64,000 nucleotides of DNA from Solanum dulcamara (GCF_947179165.1 NC_077238.1:77467757-77531756); one strand, 5' to 3'; shown: positions 48,001-60,895, numbered from the stretch's first letter. Program-made: numbers and translations. Notes: generated from the letters alone by a model not told the origin.

Positions 48001-50071
48001 TGTAACGACCCTTTAGGTCGTTTTGTATACTATGGCTTTGTATTTCATAAAAGACTCACCCCGTAAAATTTTAGTGGGTACTTTGGACTAATTGATAACT
48101 AAGGTTATTTAATTGAGGGGTAACTTTAGATATTTAATTTAATTAGTGGGTTAAAGTGTTAATTTAGTTAATGTCCTATACCACTTGTTCAATACATATA
48201 AAAATATATTAGTGGGTTTAGCTTTTATTTATTTATTAATTCATGATTAGTTGCCCTAATTACTTAAAAGAAAACAAACAAAGAAAGATAGAAACTTACC
48301 TGCGGCGTTGAGACGAGAGCACGGTGTGTGAGGTAAGTGCTTCGAATTGTTTTTATCATCTGAATGCATATTAGATTGTTAGGTTCATAAAAGTTGCATC
48401 AATTTGATATCGTTAGTGTATGTGTCAAATGCTATATTATTTTATTCTCTTTTTTCCCCTTCTAAACGACAAGACAGTGACCAAACTTGTTATTAAGAAA
48501 GTATGTAAAGGAGATTTTCCTTTAGTTTCTAGATGATGATACAATAGACTACTAGTCTACTGATTCTACAAGCTTGACATAGAGATACACTTTCCATCAA
48601 CCAATAATATTTCTAAACTTGTATTTTTGGTAATCTCTTATTTTCAGTAAGTCTAAATTTGTCTTATATATAAAGGTGCCTTTTAGTAAGTCATTAAGGA
48701 CAATAGGTTGAATTCAGTATAATTAGTGGAGTAGTTTTTTTTCAAAAATGTTCATATATATTTATATTTTTGAAGTAATATTACCTGTAATCTTTGTATT
48801 ATATTATATGAATATTATTAGATTTATGTTATTCAAAGGAATTGAGACTTAACCCTTACCTAAGATTTAGGAATATGAAACTTGAGATATTAGTTGGTAT
48901 AAAATTTTTTAGGAATTTGAAGGAGTTATTGAGTCTAGGCTAGATATATAGTAATATGGTGTTTACAGACTCGTGTACTTATTAATATCATACATTGATA
49001 GGGTGGAAACGTTTTGAGACATTGACGAAAGAAAAGACATTGGTGGATTAGTTTGCTTGATTGCGGTTCTTCGGTTGAGGTAGGTTATGGTTTTTATTCT
49101 ATATCATAGATAGACTCTTAATAGTGATTGATATTCATTGAGTAATATGTGAAATTTACTACGCATTTAATTGTTGTGGTTTGGATGGTTGATATGTTGT
49201 TGTGATTGGTCTGAAATCCCGAGGCCATGAAATCCATAATTTTGAACTTGCCTTATCAAAAATGGTGCCTTGAATAAAGAAGGCTTGATGAAATATTGTT
49301 AATGAAGTGGAATGTAATCATAAGGAATGATAAATTAAATATATTTGGATCGGGTGTCACGTTCCGACACGGTTATTTGGATCGGGTGTCACGTTCCGAC
49401 ACAGTATATTTGGATCGGGTGTCACGTTCCGGCACGATAATATTAAAGGGAAATAAATTAAAATTACTTAATGCTACCCAATCTCCAAAAACTCATATTT
49501 CAAAGAGTATGGTGTGGAGGCTTGAGTCCTCATGTGTGATCTTGATATTGTTGACCGGTTATGTAATTGTTTGTTGGTTGCCACCTGTTAAGTGTTGTTG
49601 TTGATTTCCCACTATTATTTTATGCATATTGATTTCTATTTTGAGTCGACCGATGATACCTACTCAGTACGTGTTGTCCTGTACTGACCCCTACTTGCAT
49701 CTTTCTTGTTTTATTATGTGGAGTGCAGCGAGTGTTCCACAGACTTCGACTCGACCTCAGCTCTAGTCAGTCTCAAGATCATCGGATTTCAGGGTGAGCT
49801 ATCCTTCTAGCTGCGTGATGGATTTTCTCGGTTATGGCATAGTGTCTTTAGTTTTCAGACACATTTATTTAATTGTTCATTTTGGTGCTTAATGTTCCAG
49901 ACTTAGTTTTAGAAATTAGATGTCCTTAATGTGATGACTTTCAGATTTTGGGGAAAAATATATTTATTTGAGTTTCCGCGTTATTGTTATTAGTTGGGGT
50001 TTGTATCGTTGGTTCTCCCACCCAGAAGGTTAAGTGTGGGTGCCACTCACGGCCCATTTTGGGTCGTGACA
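48001..50071 (+). repeat. 5' LTR of the chromovirus
   Basis: TGTAACGACC...GTCGTGACA. It contains a possible TATA box (tatataaa, about 48667-48674) and three hairpin units at 49343-49435. The 102-codon frame at 49296-49604 is not supported as a gene. Confidence 0.95.
49343..49435 (+). repeat. Three tandem hairpin-forming units in the LTR
   Basis: Three 28-bp units (49343-49370, 49375-49402, 49408-49435) at a 32-33 bp spacing. Each contains gtgtcacgttccgacac, in which gtgtc and gacac can pair; the third unit has one change (ggcac). They recur at 56583-56675 in the 3' LTR and, diverged and inverted, at about 13570-13660 in the solo LTR. Confidence 0.85.
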
Positions 50072-50075
50072 AACT

Positions 50076-50087
50076 TGGTATCAGAGC
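50076..50087 (+). other. Primer binding site (initiator tRNA-Met)
   Basis: TGGTATCAGAGC, four bases after the 5' LTR, the standard site complementary to the 3' end of plant initiator tRNA-Met. Confidence 0.9.
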
Positions 50088-50289
50088 TTTAGGTTCATTG
50101 ATCTCATCACACAAGGACAGGTCTAGTAGAGTCTTGCGGAACGGTACGGGGACGCCTTTACTTTTCTTCAAGAGGCTACAGGACTTTAGGAAAACTCCAT
50201 TCTTTCTTTCTTTCGTGCTATTACTTGAATCCAATTGGTATCTAGGTGATACAAATTGGTATCTGACCTTCTCCACTTTTCTTTCGCAG

Positions 50290-53200
50290 ATGGTTAGAAC
50301 TAGAGCAACAAGAGCACCTGAGCCAGCCGTTGGGGCTGTAGGCAGAGGAAGAGTAGCAACGAGAGGCCGTGGTAGAGGTCGCGGAAGAAAACCCCCCAGG
50401 GGCAGGGTCCAAACAGCTGGGCCAGCCAGGGAAAGAGCAGCGAGCCCTCCACTGGCTGATGAGGTAGTCAGAGATGATGTTGGGGTGGAGAAGGAGCAAG
50501 TTCATGAGAGAGAAGCACCACCCCAGCCTACTCCAGAGATGATCCACCAGGTTCTCACCTATCTTAGTGGGTTATCCGATCAGGGACAAGCTCCCCCAGC
50601 ATCTCATATTCCAGGAGTTCAACATGCAGCTGTTATGGCTCCCCGCATAACTGCGTCTTTGGGGACAAGCATGTTTCCTCAATTGACTACAGGGCCGATA
50701 ATGACAAGTGACCAGCATGATCTCTTTGTTAAGTTCTTAAAGTTGAAACCCCCAGTCTTCAGGGGTACTGAATCTGAGGATGCCTATGATTTCCTTGTTG
50801 ATTGTCATGAGCTGCTTCATAAAATGGATATAGTAGAGCGATTTGGTGTTGAGTTTGTGACATACCAGTTTCAAGGAGACGCCAAAATGTGGTGGCGGTC
50901 TCACGTGGAGTGCCGACCAGCAGAGGCACCACCTATGACCTGGGCAACCTTTTCTGATTGTTTTATGGAGAAGTATATTCCCCGGACCTTAAGGGACAGG
51001 AGGAGAGACGAGTTCCTGAATATAGAGCAGGGGAGGATGTCTGTTGCCGCTTATGAGGCCAAGTTTCGTGCCTTAGCCAGATATGCTAGTCAGCTTTGCT
51101 TCAGTCCAGAGGAGCGAATTCGCCGCTTTGTGAAGGGATTGAGGTCAGATTTGCGAATTCCAGCCTTACAGGTTGCTGCTTCAGCAAAATCCTTTCAGGA
51201 AGTGGTTGATTTTGTGATAGAGGTAGAGGGGGTGAAGCCAGATAACTTCACTAAAGAGACAACATTCAAGAAGTTTCGTAAAGGAGGTGAGTTTAGTGGT
51301 TCTTACTCCAGAGGGCAAAGTTCTGGAGATTATTCAATCCGTCCTATTCAGTCTTCATTGCAGGTTTCAGATGGAGGTCCGTTAAAGACTAGTCAGCCTT
51401 TTTCTAACTTTGGGGGTTATCTTCAGTCTTCTTCGTCTTCACAAAGACCCACTCTTGACCCTAAGACTTGTTACGGATGTGGTGAGCCTGGACATATCAG
51501 AAAATATTGTCCAAGGCAGAGTCAGGCTTGGCATGATCAGGGTTATAGAGTCCCAGCAGTTAGAGGTGGAGGCGACGGCTATGGTAGGGGCCGTCATTCT
51601 GGAGGACGTGGTGGCCAAGGTCGTGGTGGTCGCCAGTCCGGCCGGGGTGGCGGGCAGGTTGGAACTACTGGAGTACAGCCCGGTAAGGGACATAGTCAGA
51701 CAGGTGATAGAGCCCATTGTTATGCCTTCCCTGGGAGATCAGAGGCAGAGGCATCCGATGCTGTTATCACAGGTACTCTTCTGGTCTGCGATAGCTTGGC
51801 TTTCGTATTGTTTGATCCTGGATCCACATTTTCTTATGTATCTCCTACATTTGCTGATGGACTTGATTTATATTGTGACTTACTTGACATGCCTATTCGT
51901 GTTTCTACACCTGTTGGTGAGTCTGTGCTAGTTGAGAAAGTGTATAGGTCTTGTCTTGTGACTTTTGTGGGGAGCAGAACTTATGTAGATTTAATTATTC
52001 TGGAGATGGTTGACTTTGATGTAATCTTGGGTATGACCTGGCTCTCTCCAAATTTTGCTATCTTAGACTGCAATGCTAAGACCGTGACATTAGCCAAGCC
52101 TGGGATGGATCAGTTGGTGTGGGAGGGTGACTATATTTCCACCCCAGTTCAGATTATCTCTTTTCTTCGTGCTAAGAGGTTGGTGAGTAAGGGTTGTTTA
52201 GCCTTCCTAGCACATCTTAGGGACGATAATTCTGATGTGCCGACGATTGAATCTATCTCTATAGTTCGTGAGTTTATGGATGTTTTCCCCGCAGACTTAC
52301 CTGGTATGCCACCTGATAGAGATATAGATTTTTGTATCGACTTAGAGCCCGGCACTCGCCCTATTTCTATTCCGCCTTATAGAATGGCCCCAGCTGAGTT
52401 GAGGGAGTTGAAGGCCCAACTTCAGGAGTTATTGGGTAAAGGTTTTATTAGACCGAGTGCCTCTCCTTGGGGTGCTCCAGTTTTATTTGTAAAGAAGAAG
52501 GATGGTAGCCTTCGTATGTGCATAGACTACAGGCAGCTGAACAAGGTGACTATTAAAAATAGGTATCCCCTTCCTCGCATTGATGACCTATTCGATCAGT
52601 TGGAGGGTGCTTGTGTTTTCTCAAAAATTGATTTGAGGTCTGGTTACCATCAACTGAAAATACGAGCAACAGATGTACCGAAGACGGCTTTCCGAACCAG
52701 GTATGGTCACTATGAATTTTTGGTAATGTCTTTTGGGCTTACAAATGCGCCTGCTGCTTTCATGAGTCTGATGAATGGAATATTTAAGCCATATTTGGAC
52801 CTCTTTGTTATTGTTTTTATTGATGATATATTGATTTACTCAAAAAGCCAAAAAGAACATGAAGAGCATCTGAGAACTGTTCTGGGATTGTTAAGGGAGA
52901 AGAGGTTATATGCCAAATTCTCCAAGTGTGAGTTCTGGCTTGATTCAGTGTCTTTCTTAGGGCACGTGGTTTCTAAAGATGGAGTGATGGTGGATCCCCA
53001 AAAGATTGAAGCAGTGAAGAGTTGGGCAAGGCCCACTAATGTCTCAGAGGTAAGGAGTTTTATTGGTTTGGCTAGTTACTACCGCCGGTTCGTCAAGGGA
53101 TTTGCTTCTATTGCTTCCCAGCTGACTAACCTGACGAAGCAGAAAGTTCCATTTGTATGGTCGGATGAGTGTGAAAGGAGCTTTCTGAAACTCAAGACCT

Positions 53201-53535
53201 TATTGACTACTGCACCAATTCTTGCCCTGCCAGTAGAAGGTAAGAATTTCATTGTTTATTGTGATGCATCATATTCTGGTTTAGGTGCAGTGCTAATGCA
53301 GGAGAAGAAGGTAATTGCCTATGCTTCAAGGCAATTGAAGGTGCATGAGCGTAATTATCCCACTCACGATTTAGAGTTGGCTGCGGTTGTATTTGCATTG
53401 AAGCAGTGGAGACATTATCTATATGGGGTAAAATGTGAAGTGTATACAGATCATCGCAGTTTACAACATGTATTCACTCAAAAAAAACTTGAACTTGAGG
53501 CAGAGGAGGTGGATGGAATTGCTAAAGGATTATGA
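50290..53535 (+). CDS. Retrotransposon gag-pol, first part (Gag, protease, RT, RNase H start)
   Basis: The start is the ATG at 50290 ([12 protein letters not shown]), though the frame is open further upstream. An Arg/Gly-rich N terminus is followed by the retrotransposon Gag domain (around residues 150-320), a CCHC zinc knuckle at residues 394-407 ([14 protein letters not shown]), and an aspartic protease with catalytic DPGST near 509. The reverse transcriptase follows, with [16 protein letters not shown], the catalytic FIDD near 844-846, and the start of RNase H with YCDAS near 992. The frame ends too early at 53533-53535 because a run of eight A at 53480-53487 is one base longer than the frame needs; the remainder of RNase H and the integrase continue in another frame. 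The role is replication and integration of the element in virus-like particles. Confidence 0.9.
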   Translation: MVRTRATRAPEPAVGAVGRGRVATRGRGRGRGRKPPRGRVQTAGPARERAASPPLADEVVRDDVGVEKEQVHEREAPPQPTPEMIHQVLTYLSGLSDQGQAPPASHIPGVQHAAVMAPRITASLGTSMFPQLTTGPIMTSDQHDLFVKFLKLKPPVFRGTESEDAYDFLVDCHELLHKMDIVERFGVEFVTYQFQGDAKMWWRSHVECRPAEAPPMTWATFSDCFMEKYIPRTLRDRRRDEFLNIEQGRMSVAAYEAKFRALARYASQLCFSPEERIRRFVKGLRSDLRIPALQVAASAKSFQEVVDFVIEVEGVKPDNFTKETTFKKFRKGGEFSGSYSRGQSSGDYSIRPIQSSLQVSDGGPLKTSQPFSNFGGYLQSSSSSQRPTLDPKTCYGCGEPGHIRKYCPRQSQAWHDQGYRVPAVRGGGDGYGRGRHSGGRGGQGRGGRQSGRGGGQVGTTGVQPGKGHSQTGDRAHCYAFPGRSEAEASDAVITGTLLVCDSLAFVLFDPGSTFSYVSPTFADGLDLYCDLLDMPIRVSTPVGESVLVEKVYRSCLVTFVGSRTYVDLIILEMVDFDVILGMTWLSPNFAILDCNAKTVTLAKPGMDQLVWEGDYISTPVQIISFLRAKRLVSKGCLAFLAHLRDDNSDVPTIESISIVREFMDVFPADLPGMPPDRDIDFCIDLEPGTRPISIPPYRMAPAELRELKAQLQELLGKGFIRPSASPWGAPVLFVKKKDGSLRMCIDYRQLNKVTIKNRYPLPRIDDLFDQLEGACVFSKIDLRSGYHQLKIRATDVPKTAFRTRYGHYEFLVMSFGLTNAPAAFMSLMNGIFKPYLDLFVIVFIDDILIYSKSQKEHEEHLRTVLGLLREKRLYAKFSKCEFWLDSVSFLGHVVSKDGVMVDPQKIEAVKSWARPTNVSEVRSFIGLASYYRRFVKGFASIASQLTNLTKQKVPFVWSDECERSFLKLKTLLTTAPILALPVEGKNFIVYCDASYSGLGAVLMQEKKVIAYASRQLKVHERNYPTHDLELAAVVFALKQWRHYLYGVKCEVYTDHRSLQHVFTQKKLELEAEEVDGIAKGL

Positions 53536-55228
53536 TATCACTATTCTTTATCATCCAGGAAAAGCTAATGTAGTGGCTGATGCCTTGAGTAGAAAAGCAG
53601 GGAGCATGGGGAGTTTAGCTCATTTGCAGGTTTCGAGACGTCCATTGGCTAGAGAGGTTCAAACTCTGGCTAATGACTTTATGAGGCTAGAAGTAACTGA
53701 GAAGGGAGGATTTTTGGCCTGTATGGAGGCAAGATCTTCTTTCCTTGACAAGATTAAAGAAAAGCAATTTGAAGATGAGAAGCTGAGTCGAATTCGTGAT
53801 ATGGTCTTGCGGGGAGAGGCCAAGGAGGCCGTGATCGATGAGGAAGGCATCTTGAGGATTAAGGGGCGGGTATGTGTGCCCCGTATTGATAATTTAATTC
53901 AGACTATTCTTGCAGAGGCTCATAGTTCGAGGTACTCTATACATCCTGGTGCAACCAAGATGTATCGCGATCTGAGACAACATTATTGGTGGAGCAGAAT
54001 GAAACGTGATATTGCTGATTTTGTTGCCCATTGTCCAAATTGTCAGCAGGTAAAATATGAACACCAAAGGCCTGGAGGGATACTGCAAAGAATGCCTATT
54101 CCTGAATGGAAGTGGGAAAGAATTGCAATGGATTTTGTGGTCGGACTTCCAAAGACATTGGGTAAGTTTGATTCTATATGGGTGATTGTTGACAGGTTAA
54201 CTAAGTCTGCTCACTTCATTCCAGTCAAGGTGACTTATGATGCAGAGAAGTTAGCCAAACTCTATATCCGTGAGGTTGTTCGATTACATGGAGTTCCGAT
54301 TTCTATCATATCAGATAGAGGTACACAATTTACTTCTAACTTTTGGAGGACCTTGCATGCTGAGTTAGGTACTAGGTTAGATCTTAGTACTGCATTTCAC
54401 CCTCAGACTGATGGGCAGTCTGAGAGGACAATTCAAGTGCTGGAGGATATGCTTCGTGCGTGCGTGATAGATTTTGGTGGTCATTGGGATCAGTTCCTAC
54501 CCCTGGCGGAGTTCTCGTATAATAATAGCTATCACTCGAGTATTGATATGGCTCCGTTTGAGGCATTGTATGGGAGGAGATGTAGGTCTCCTATTGGTTG
54601 GTTTGATGCATTTGAGGTGAGACCTTGGGGAACTGATCTTTTGAGGGAGTCGTTAGAGAAGGTGAAATTTATTCAGGAGAAGCTTCTAGCAGCTCAGAGC
54701 AGGCAGAAGGAGTATGCAGACCGAAAGGTCAGGGACATGGAGTTTATGGAGGGAGAGCAAGTGTTGTTGAAGGTTTCACCCATGAAGGGTGTGGTGAGAT
54801 TCGGTAAGCGAGGTAAGCTCAGTCCGAGGTATATTGGGCCATTTGAAGTTCTTAAGCGTGTTGGAGAGGTGGCCTATGAATTGGCTTTACCTCCAGGTTT
54901 GTCTGGAGTGCACCCAGTGTTTCATGTGTCTATGCTAAAGAAATATCATGGTGATGGAAACTATATTATTCGCTGGGATTCGGTCTTGCTTGATGAGAAT
55001 TTGTCTTATGAGGAAGAGCCTGTAGCTATTCTTGATAGAGAGGTCCGCAAGTTGAGGTCAAGAGAGATTGCTTCTGTGAAGGTTCAATGGAAGAATCGTC
55101 CAGTTGAGGAGTCCACTTGGGAGATTGAGGCTGACATGCGTGGAAAATATCCACATTTGTTCGTCGAGTCAGGTACCATTTTCTATCCTCACTCTTCTTT
55201 TGACCGTTCGAGGACGAACGGTAGGTAA
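53488..55228 (+). pseudogene. Retrotransposon pol, second part (RNase H end, integrase, chromodomain), out of frame
   Basis: This continues the polyprotein after the frameshift and has no start of its own at the joint; an ATG at 53435 is in frame but lies in the overlap. The integrase shows a His/Cys zinc-binding region (about 53920-54047) and the catalytic D,D,35-E triad as Asp at 54131, Asp at 54314 and Glu at 54422, with 60 and 35 residues between them. A chromodomain (about 55001-55161, ending near WEIEADMRGKYPHLF) follows; such domains steer integration to marked chromatin. The stop is at 55226-55228, 12 bp before the 3' LTR. No other break is seen. The frameshift may be real or a homopolymer sequencing error. 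Confidence 0.85.
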
Positions 55229-55240
55229 ATTGGTATCTGT

Positions 55241-57311
55241 TGTAACGACCCTTTAGGTCGTTTTGTATACTATGGCTTTGTATTTCATAAAAGACTCACC
55301 CCGTAAAATTTTAGTGGGTACTTTGGACTAATTGATAACTAAGGTTATTTAATTGAGGGGTAACTTTAGATATTTAATTTAATTAGTGGGTTAAAGTGTT
55401 AATTTAGTTAATGTCCTATACCACTTGTTCAATACATATAAAAATATATTAGTGGGTTTAGCTTTTATTTATTTATTAATTCATGATTAGTTGCCCTAAT
55501 TACTTAAAAGAAAACAAACAAAGAAAGATAGAAACTTACCTGCGGCGTTGAGACGAGAGCACGGTGTGTGAGGTAAGTGCTTCGAATTGTTTTTATCATC
55601 TGAATGCATATTAGATTGTTAGGTTCATAAAAGTTGCATCAATTTGATATCGTTAGTGTATGTGTCAAATGCTATATTATTTTATTCTCTTTTTTCCCCT
55701 TCTAAACGACAAGACAGTGACCAAACTTGTTATTAAGAAAGTATGTAAAGGAGATTTTCCTTTAGTTTCTAGATGATGATACAATAGACTACTAGTCTAC
55801 TGATTCTACAAGCTTGACATAGAGATACACTTTCCATCAACCAATAATATTTCTAAACTTGTATTTTTGGTAATCTCTTATTTTCAGTAAGTCTAAATTT
55901 GTCTTATATATAAAGGTGCCTTTTAGTAAGTCATTAAGGACAATAGGTTGAATTCAGTATAATTAGTGGAGTAGTTTTTTTTCAAAAATGTTCATATATA
56001 TTTATATTTTTGAAGTAATATTACCTGTAATCTTTGTATTATATTATATGAATATTATTAGATTTATGTTATTCAAAGGAATTGAGACTTAACCCTTACC
56101 TAAGATTTAGGAATATGAAACTTGAGATATTAGTTGGTATAAAATTTTTTAGGAATTTGAAGGAGTTATTGAGTCTAGGCTAGATATATAGTAATATGGT
56201 GTTTACAGACTCGTGTACTTATTAATATCATACATTGATAGGGTGGAAACGTTTTGAGACATTGACGAAAGAAAAGACATTGGTGGATTAGTTTGCTTGA
56301 TTGCGGTTCTTCGGTTGAGGTAGGTTATGGTTTTTATTCTATATCATAGATAGACTCTTAATAGTGATTGATATTCATTGAGTAATATGTGAAATTTACT
56401 ACGCATTTAATTGTTGTGGTTTGGATGGTTGATATGTTGTTGTGATTGGTCTGAAATCCCGAGGCCATGAAATCCATAATTTTGAACTTGCCTTATCAAA
56501 AATGGTGCCTTGAATAAAGAAGGCTTGATGAAATATTGTTAATGAAGTGGAATGTAATCATAAGGAATGATAAATTAAATATATTTGGATCGGGTGTCAC
56601 GTTCCGACACGGTTATTTGGATCGGGTGTCACGTTCCGACACAGTATATTTGGATCGGGTGTCACGTTCCGGCACGATAATATTAAAGGGAAATAAATTA
56701 AAATTACTTAATGCTACCCAATCTCCAAAAACTCATATTTCAAAGAGTATGGTGTGGAGGCTTGAGTCCTCATGTGTGATCTTGATATTGTTGACCGGTT
56801 ATGTAATTGTTTGTTGGTTGCCACCTGTTAAGTGTTGTTGTTGATTTCCCACTATTATTTTATGCATATTGATTTCTATTTTGAGTCGACCGATGATACC
56901 TACTCAGTACGTGTTGTCCTGTACTGACCCCTACTTGCATCTTTCTTGTTTTATTATGTGGAGTGCAGCGAGTGTTCCACAGACTTCGACTCGACCTCAG
57001 CTCTAGTCAGTCTCAAGATCATCGGATTTCAGGGTGAGCTATCCTTCTAGCTGCGTGATGGATTTTCTCGGTTATGGCATAGTGTCTTTAGTTTTCAGAC
57101 ACATTTATTTAATTGTTCATTTTGGTGCTTAATGTTCCAGACTTAGTTTTAGAAATTAGATGTCCTTAATGTGATGACTTTCAGATTTTGGGGAAAAATA
57201 TATTTATTTGAGTTTCCGCGTTATTGTTATTAGTTGGGGTTTGTATCGTTGGTTCTCCCACCCAGAAGGTTAAGTGTGGGTGCCACTCACGGCCCATTTT
57301 GGGTCGTGACA
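55241..57311 (+). repeat. 3' LTR of the chromovirus
   Basis: Same length as the 5' LTR and no difference found in the rows I compared (constant offset 7240). The bases just before it ('ggtaaattggtatctgt') are not the purine-rich tract expected; they resemble the leader at 50250-50266 ('caaattggtatctgac'). Confidence 0.95.
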
Positions 57312-60300
57312 AATCAATGGCTTACATTGTAAACTCGATGAGGCTGAGGGATTATTAAGGTAATTAATTAGGATAAATCCTGCAATATAAGAATATTTTA
57401 CTCGTCGGTGTCCATTCGGTAAAGGGCGCTGAATTCAATAACTTTGGTTCAAATCTTATATTTGTCTTAAGAATTCCGTTGAATATGTACAAACAATAAA
57501 CTTAAAACCTAGTAACTTAAAAGAATTAAAATTTTGAACTCATAAACTTTAAATTCAGATTCCGCCTCTGCTGGGTATGTGGACTTTATTGCTCTCTACA
57601 AACTTTTGACCTAATAATTTAATGTTATTTCAATTCGAGTTTGCTCTGCTAGCTCTCTGTATGTTTAATTGAAATCTTATAATGAAACTGTATTCTCCGA
57701 TCTAATTATTATATTTGTTTTTATATTTCTAATGTATCTATATTAAGTTAGTCTAATTGGTTCTTTGCACCTAATTCGTTTTATCCCCTTCATTTGATAT
57801 GATATTTTGTATCTTTTTCTTTTGCTTAATGCTTTGAATATTTATTCTCTTCTCACATTTTGACTTTATTTAAAGAATATTTGAACCAGATACACAAAGA
57901 ATTACACCACTTCATGAGCTTGATTTGTGTGAAAAACGTCTTCAAGTTGCATTGAACCAAGTTAGACAAAGAATGGTATGATGTATACCATACCTCTTCT
58001 AATTTTTTGCCCACATATTATTTGTTTTTCATTTTTTTAAATGTTTAATTTTGTTTAGGAACAACTTTCCAGCAATCATACATCCAGTTATGAAGATAAT
58101 ATGGAGGTAATGGATTTTTAAAAAAATCAAATAGAGAAAAATGAGTTTCTTTTTTAATAACATATAAGCTGTTGAATCTCCTTATTGACATAAGAAAAAA
58201 CTCTGGTATTTTGACTAGACGTATCAAATTATTTCTTCCCCGGACCCTGCGCATAGCGGGAGCTTTAGTGCACCGGGCTACCCTTTTATAAGGATTTCAA
58301 ATCAGCTTACTAAATTTCTGATTCTGTTACTGACTCTTTATATATACCGATTCTACAAATTAATTATTGTTTTTTGTTTTGGTGGTTTATCATAGCAAAT
58401 AAATGCACTCCTTCAACACATAGACAACACACAAGTTCATGAGAAACCCCCTTATGACTTATGGCTAGAGCTTGAAGATTATAATTGTCAATATAATCAT
58501 GACAATAACAATATTAATAGTCCTCTCTATGCTGCCTCAGAAACATCTTCAATTTCTCAAAGGTATGGACCTTAATATCTCCTATCATTTTTAAAGGATA
58601 AAATAAGTTTTTTATTAATTTTAGGGTTAATTAATATTTATTTTTATAATATGATTCAATTTTGAATATACCCCTTTTATTTTAAAATAAAATATTTATA
58701 CTATACTCCTTTATATCCTACACTTACAATCCTCTTAAGTGATGTAAGTGTTTGATTTCAAAATATATAAGATATATCATAGGAGTGTTTATTGTAATTT
58801 ATTCTTTATTATATCACTACTAAAAAAACTGAAATTAGTTATGAATTTTATAGTTAGTCCGTTGCTATTTTTCTCATAGCTAACAAAAATATATTGCTAA
58901 TTTATTGCTAAGTAGGATTAGCGATAAAATTTATTGTTTAGCTACAAAAATTGTTCGTCCTTAAATTCAGTTTTTTTTAGTAGTGTATATGTTGAATAAT
59001 TAATTAGTTGATGACTTGTATGCAGTTCTATGAACCTTCCATCCCCAACTACTTATGATACAATGTCCCAAACAAGTATAAGTGGTGAGACTTATCATAA
59101 AGAAGGGACATTTAATTCTCAAAATAATGAGAACTTTAAGCAATCACAACATTCAACAAGGAACTTCCCAACTCTCACTTTACAAACTTCATTCAAATTT
59201 GCCAAGGTGAGCTCTTTCAACAATATATTTCACTTCTTTTATTTATTTATTTTCAGTAAAACTATACTGTATAGTTGTCCATCAAAATAATAATCAGTAA
59301 ATGTATATATATTTTTCATATTATTATAAAATATACATCTTTGATATAAAATAGTAAATATTTTAGCTAGCAAAATATAGTTATTTTGATTGACCGACCA
59401 AATATGTAATTTGCCCATTTTTTTTCAAGTGCTTCATTCCTTTATTAAAATGTTTCACATTTTTTCTTTTTAATTTACTACAAAAAGAACTCTCTCGAAA
59501 GTCTATTTCCTTGCCATTTTAGTGGAACTAATCTTTAATAAAATCACTTAAACTGTCAAGATTCTTTTATTTTTTATTTTTAGCAAGAAGGCTCTCTTAA
59601 AATTACATTTAACGTCCTTTTATGATTTTCCCCAATGACAAGTTGTTGTTTGTTATGGCAGCCTGAAATGTCCCAAACAAGTTTAGAAGGAAGTTTTAGT
59701 TGCCTAATTGATGAAAATTTGAAGCAATCACAATGTTCAAATAGGGTCTTCCCAGCTATCACTCCATTACAAACTTCATTCTCATTTGCCAAGGTAACTT
59801 TTATAAAAAGAAAATTACAACTTTAGTGTTCATTGATAATTTATTTTTTCGTGTTTCAAAATATGGATAGTTAATTATAACGATTATGATAAATTGAATC
59901 TGATTTTACTATTTATGTTACATAAATTGAAATGAAGGAGATAATAAATTTAAATATGTAGCTTTTAAGTTGCATCATCAAATTTACATGGAGTGCGTAA
60001 AACAAAAATCTTATTTATTTCCCTTTCTCCTTTGTCCACGCATAATCAAAGTTAGTGAATTATGTCGAATGCGTAACATGTATTCTAGATCCACCCATGC
60101 ACGCATTGACTAGTCATATGAATGAAAACTTTCCTATTAAGGTCAGATAGGTAGAGATAAAACTAAGATTTTTTACTAAGAAATTCAAAATATAATGAAC
60201 TAAGCATACAAAAAAATAAAGGGATTTGACATCTATCTACTTTAGGGTGTCAAAATGAGCCCAAATATAGGTAATCCGTCTAACCCGCTCAAATTTTTAT

Positions 60301-60770
60301 GGGTTGGACTGAAGATAATTTGTATTGGGTTCAATCTCAATTTATTCAAGCCTTAACCCATTTTAAATGAATCTTCAATTAAGCCCAACTTAATCTTCAA
60401 TTTCAATCCGTTTAAGGCTCTTTATTTGTATTGGTGTAATGTATTTTTCATATTAAAGGTATGAATTACTATCTATTTTATATCTTTTAGGATTAATCTA
60501 ACCATTGAGAGAGATCAAATATGTATTCTATGATAGAGATAAGTAATATATTTTCTTGTTTGTTATTATGCTTGCAGGCTGAAATGGAAACTCCAACCTC
60601 AGCATTACGACCATTGGCACCATATCTACAGGCTGAAGCAACAACATCTTCTTGCAATAATCAAGAAGGGAATCATGAAACCTCTTGGTTTCAGCCCAAA
60701 GTGAAAAAGTCCAAGCATCATCATTCAATCTGACTAAATATTTAATATGTAAATGTAATATGGTGTTACG

Positions 60771-60895
60771 ATAACAACATACGTACCCTGGGTAAACTCA
60801 CAAAGTGGGACTTGAGAGGATAGCGTGTACAAAAACCTTACTCCTATCTTTGAGGTAGAGAGGTTGTTTCCGATAGACTCTCGACTCAAGAATAC
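60771..60895 (-). mobile_element. TS SINE 3' part, copy 2
   Basis: Duplicate of 34094-34218, in the same place relative to the MADS stop codon. Confidence 0.65.

Larger units (their letters stand above)
48001..57311 (+). mobile_element. Tekay/Del-type chromovirus (Ty3/gypsy LTR retrotransposon), complete
   Basis: A 9311-bp element with 5-bp target duplication aatca (47996-48000 and 57312-57316) and two LTRs of exactly 2071 bp that look identical. It has a perfect initiator tRNA-Met primer site and a gag-pol region in the order Gag, zinc knuckle, protease, reverse transcriptase, RNase H, integrase, chromodomain. The order and the C-terminal chromodomain place it among chromoviruses; the Gag start (MVRTRATR...) and long LTRs suggest the Tekay/Del lineage. 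Identical LTRs imply a very recent insertion, which agrees with its absence from copy 1. One frameshift interrupts the polyprotein. It lies in the same orientation as the host gene. Relatives are the solo LTR at 12902-14629 and the fragment at 43387-43916. Confidence 0.95.
46265..60733 (+). pseudogene. MIKC* MADS-box gene, copy 2, split by a retrotransposon
   Basis: All twelve exons are present: 46265-46449, 46670-46723, 46881-46899, 47682-47740, 47835-47874, then exon 6 broken into 47982-48000 and 57312-57359, then 57876-57975, 58059-58106, 58396-58562, 59026-59206, 59662-59793, 60578-60733. The insertion lies within the coding part of exon 6. The exon frame meets an in-frame stop at once, made of the last exon base and the first LTR bases (ATG TAA), so a transcript reading through would encode about 126 residues: the MADS domain and linker without most of the K region. 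Outside the insertion I see no coding difference from copy 1. A truncated protein able to bind DNA but not assemble normally is conceivable; loss of function is more likely. Confidence 0.9.

Noticed and set aside
49296..49604. 102-codon frame present in both LTRs of the chromovirus
   Set aside because: It is repeated only because the LTRs are identical. It runs through the hairpin repeat units and has no recognisable domain.
51410..51931. 173-codon frame overlapping gag
   Set aside because: It is in another frame of the polyprotein, without its own motifs, and begins inside the Gag tail.
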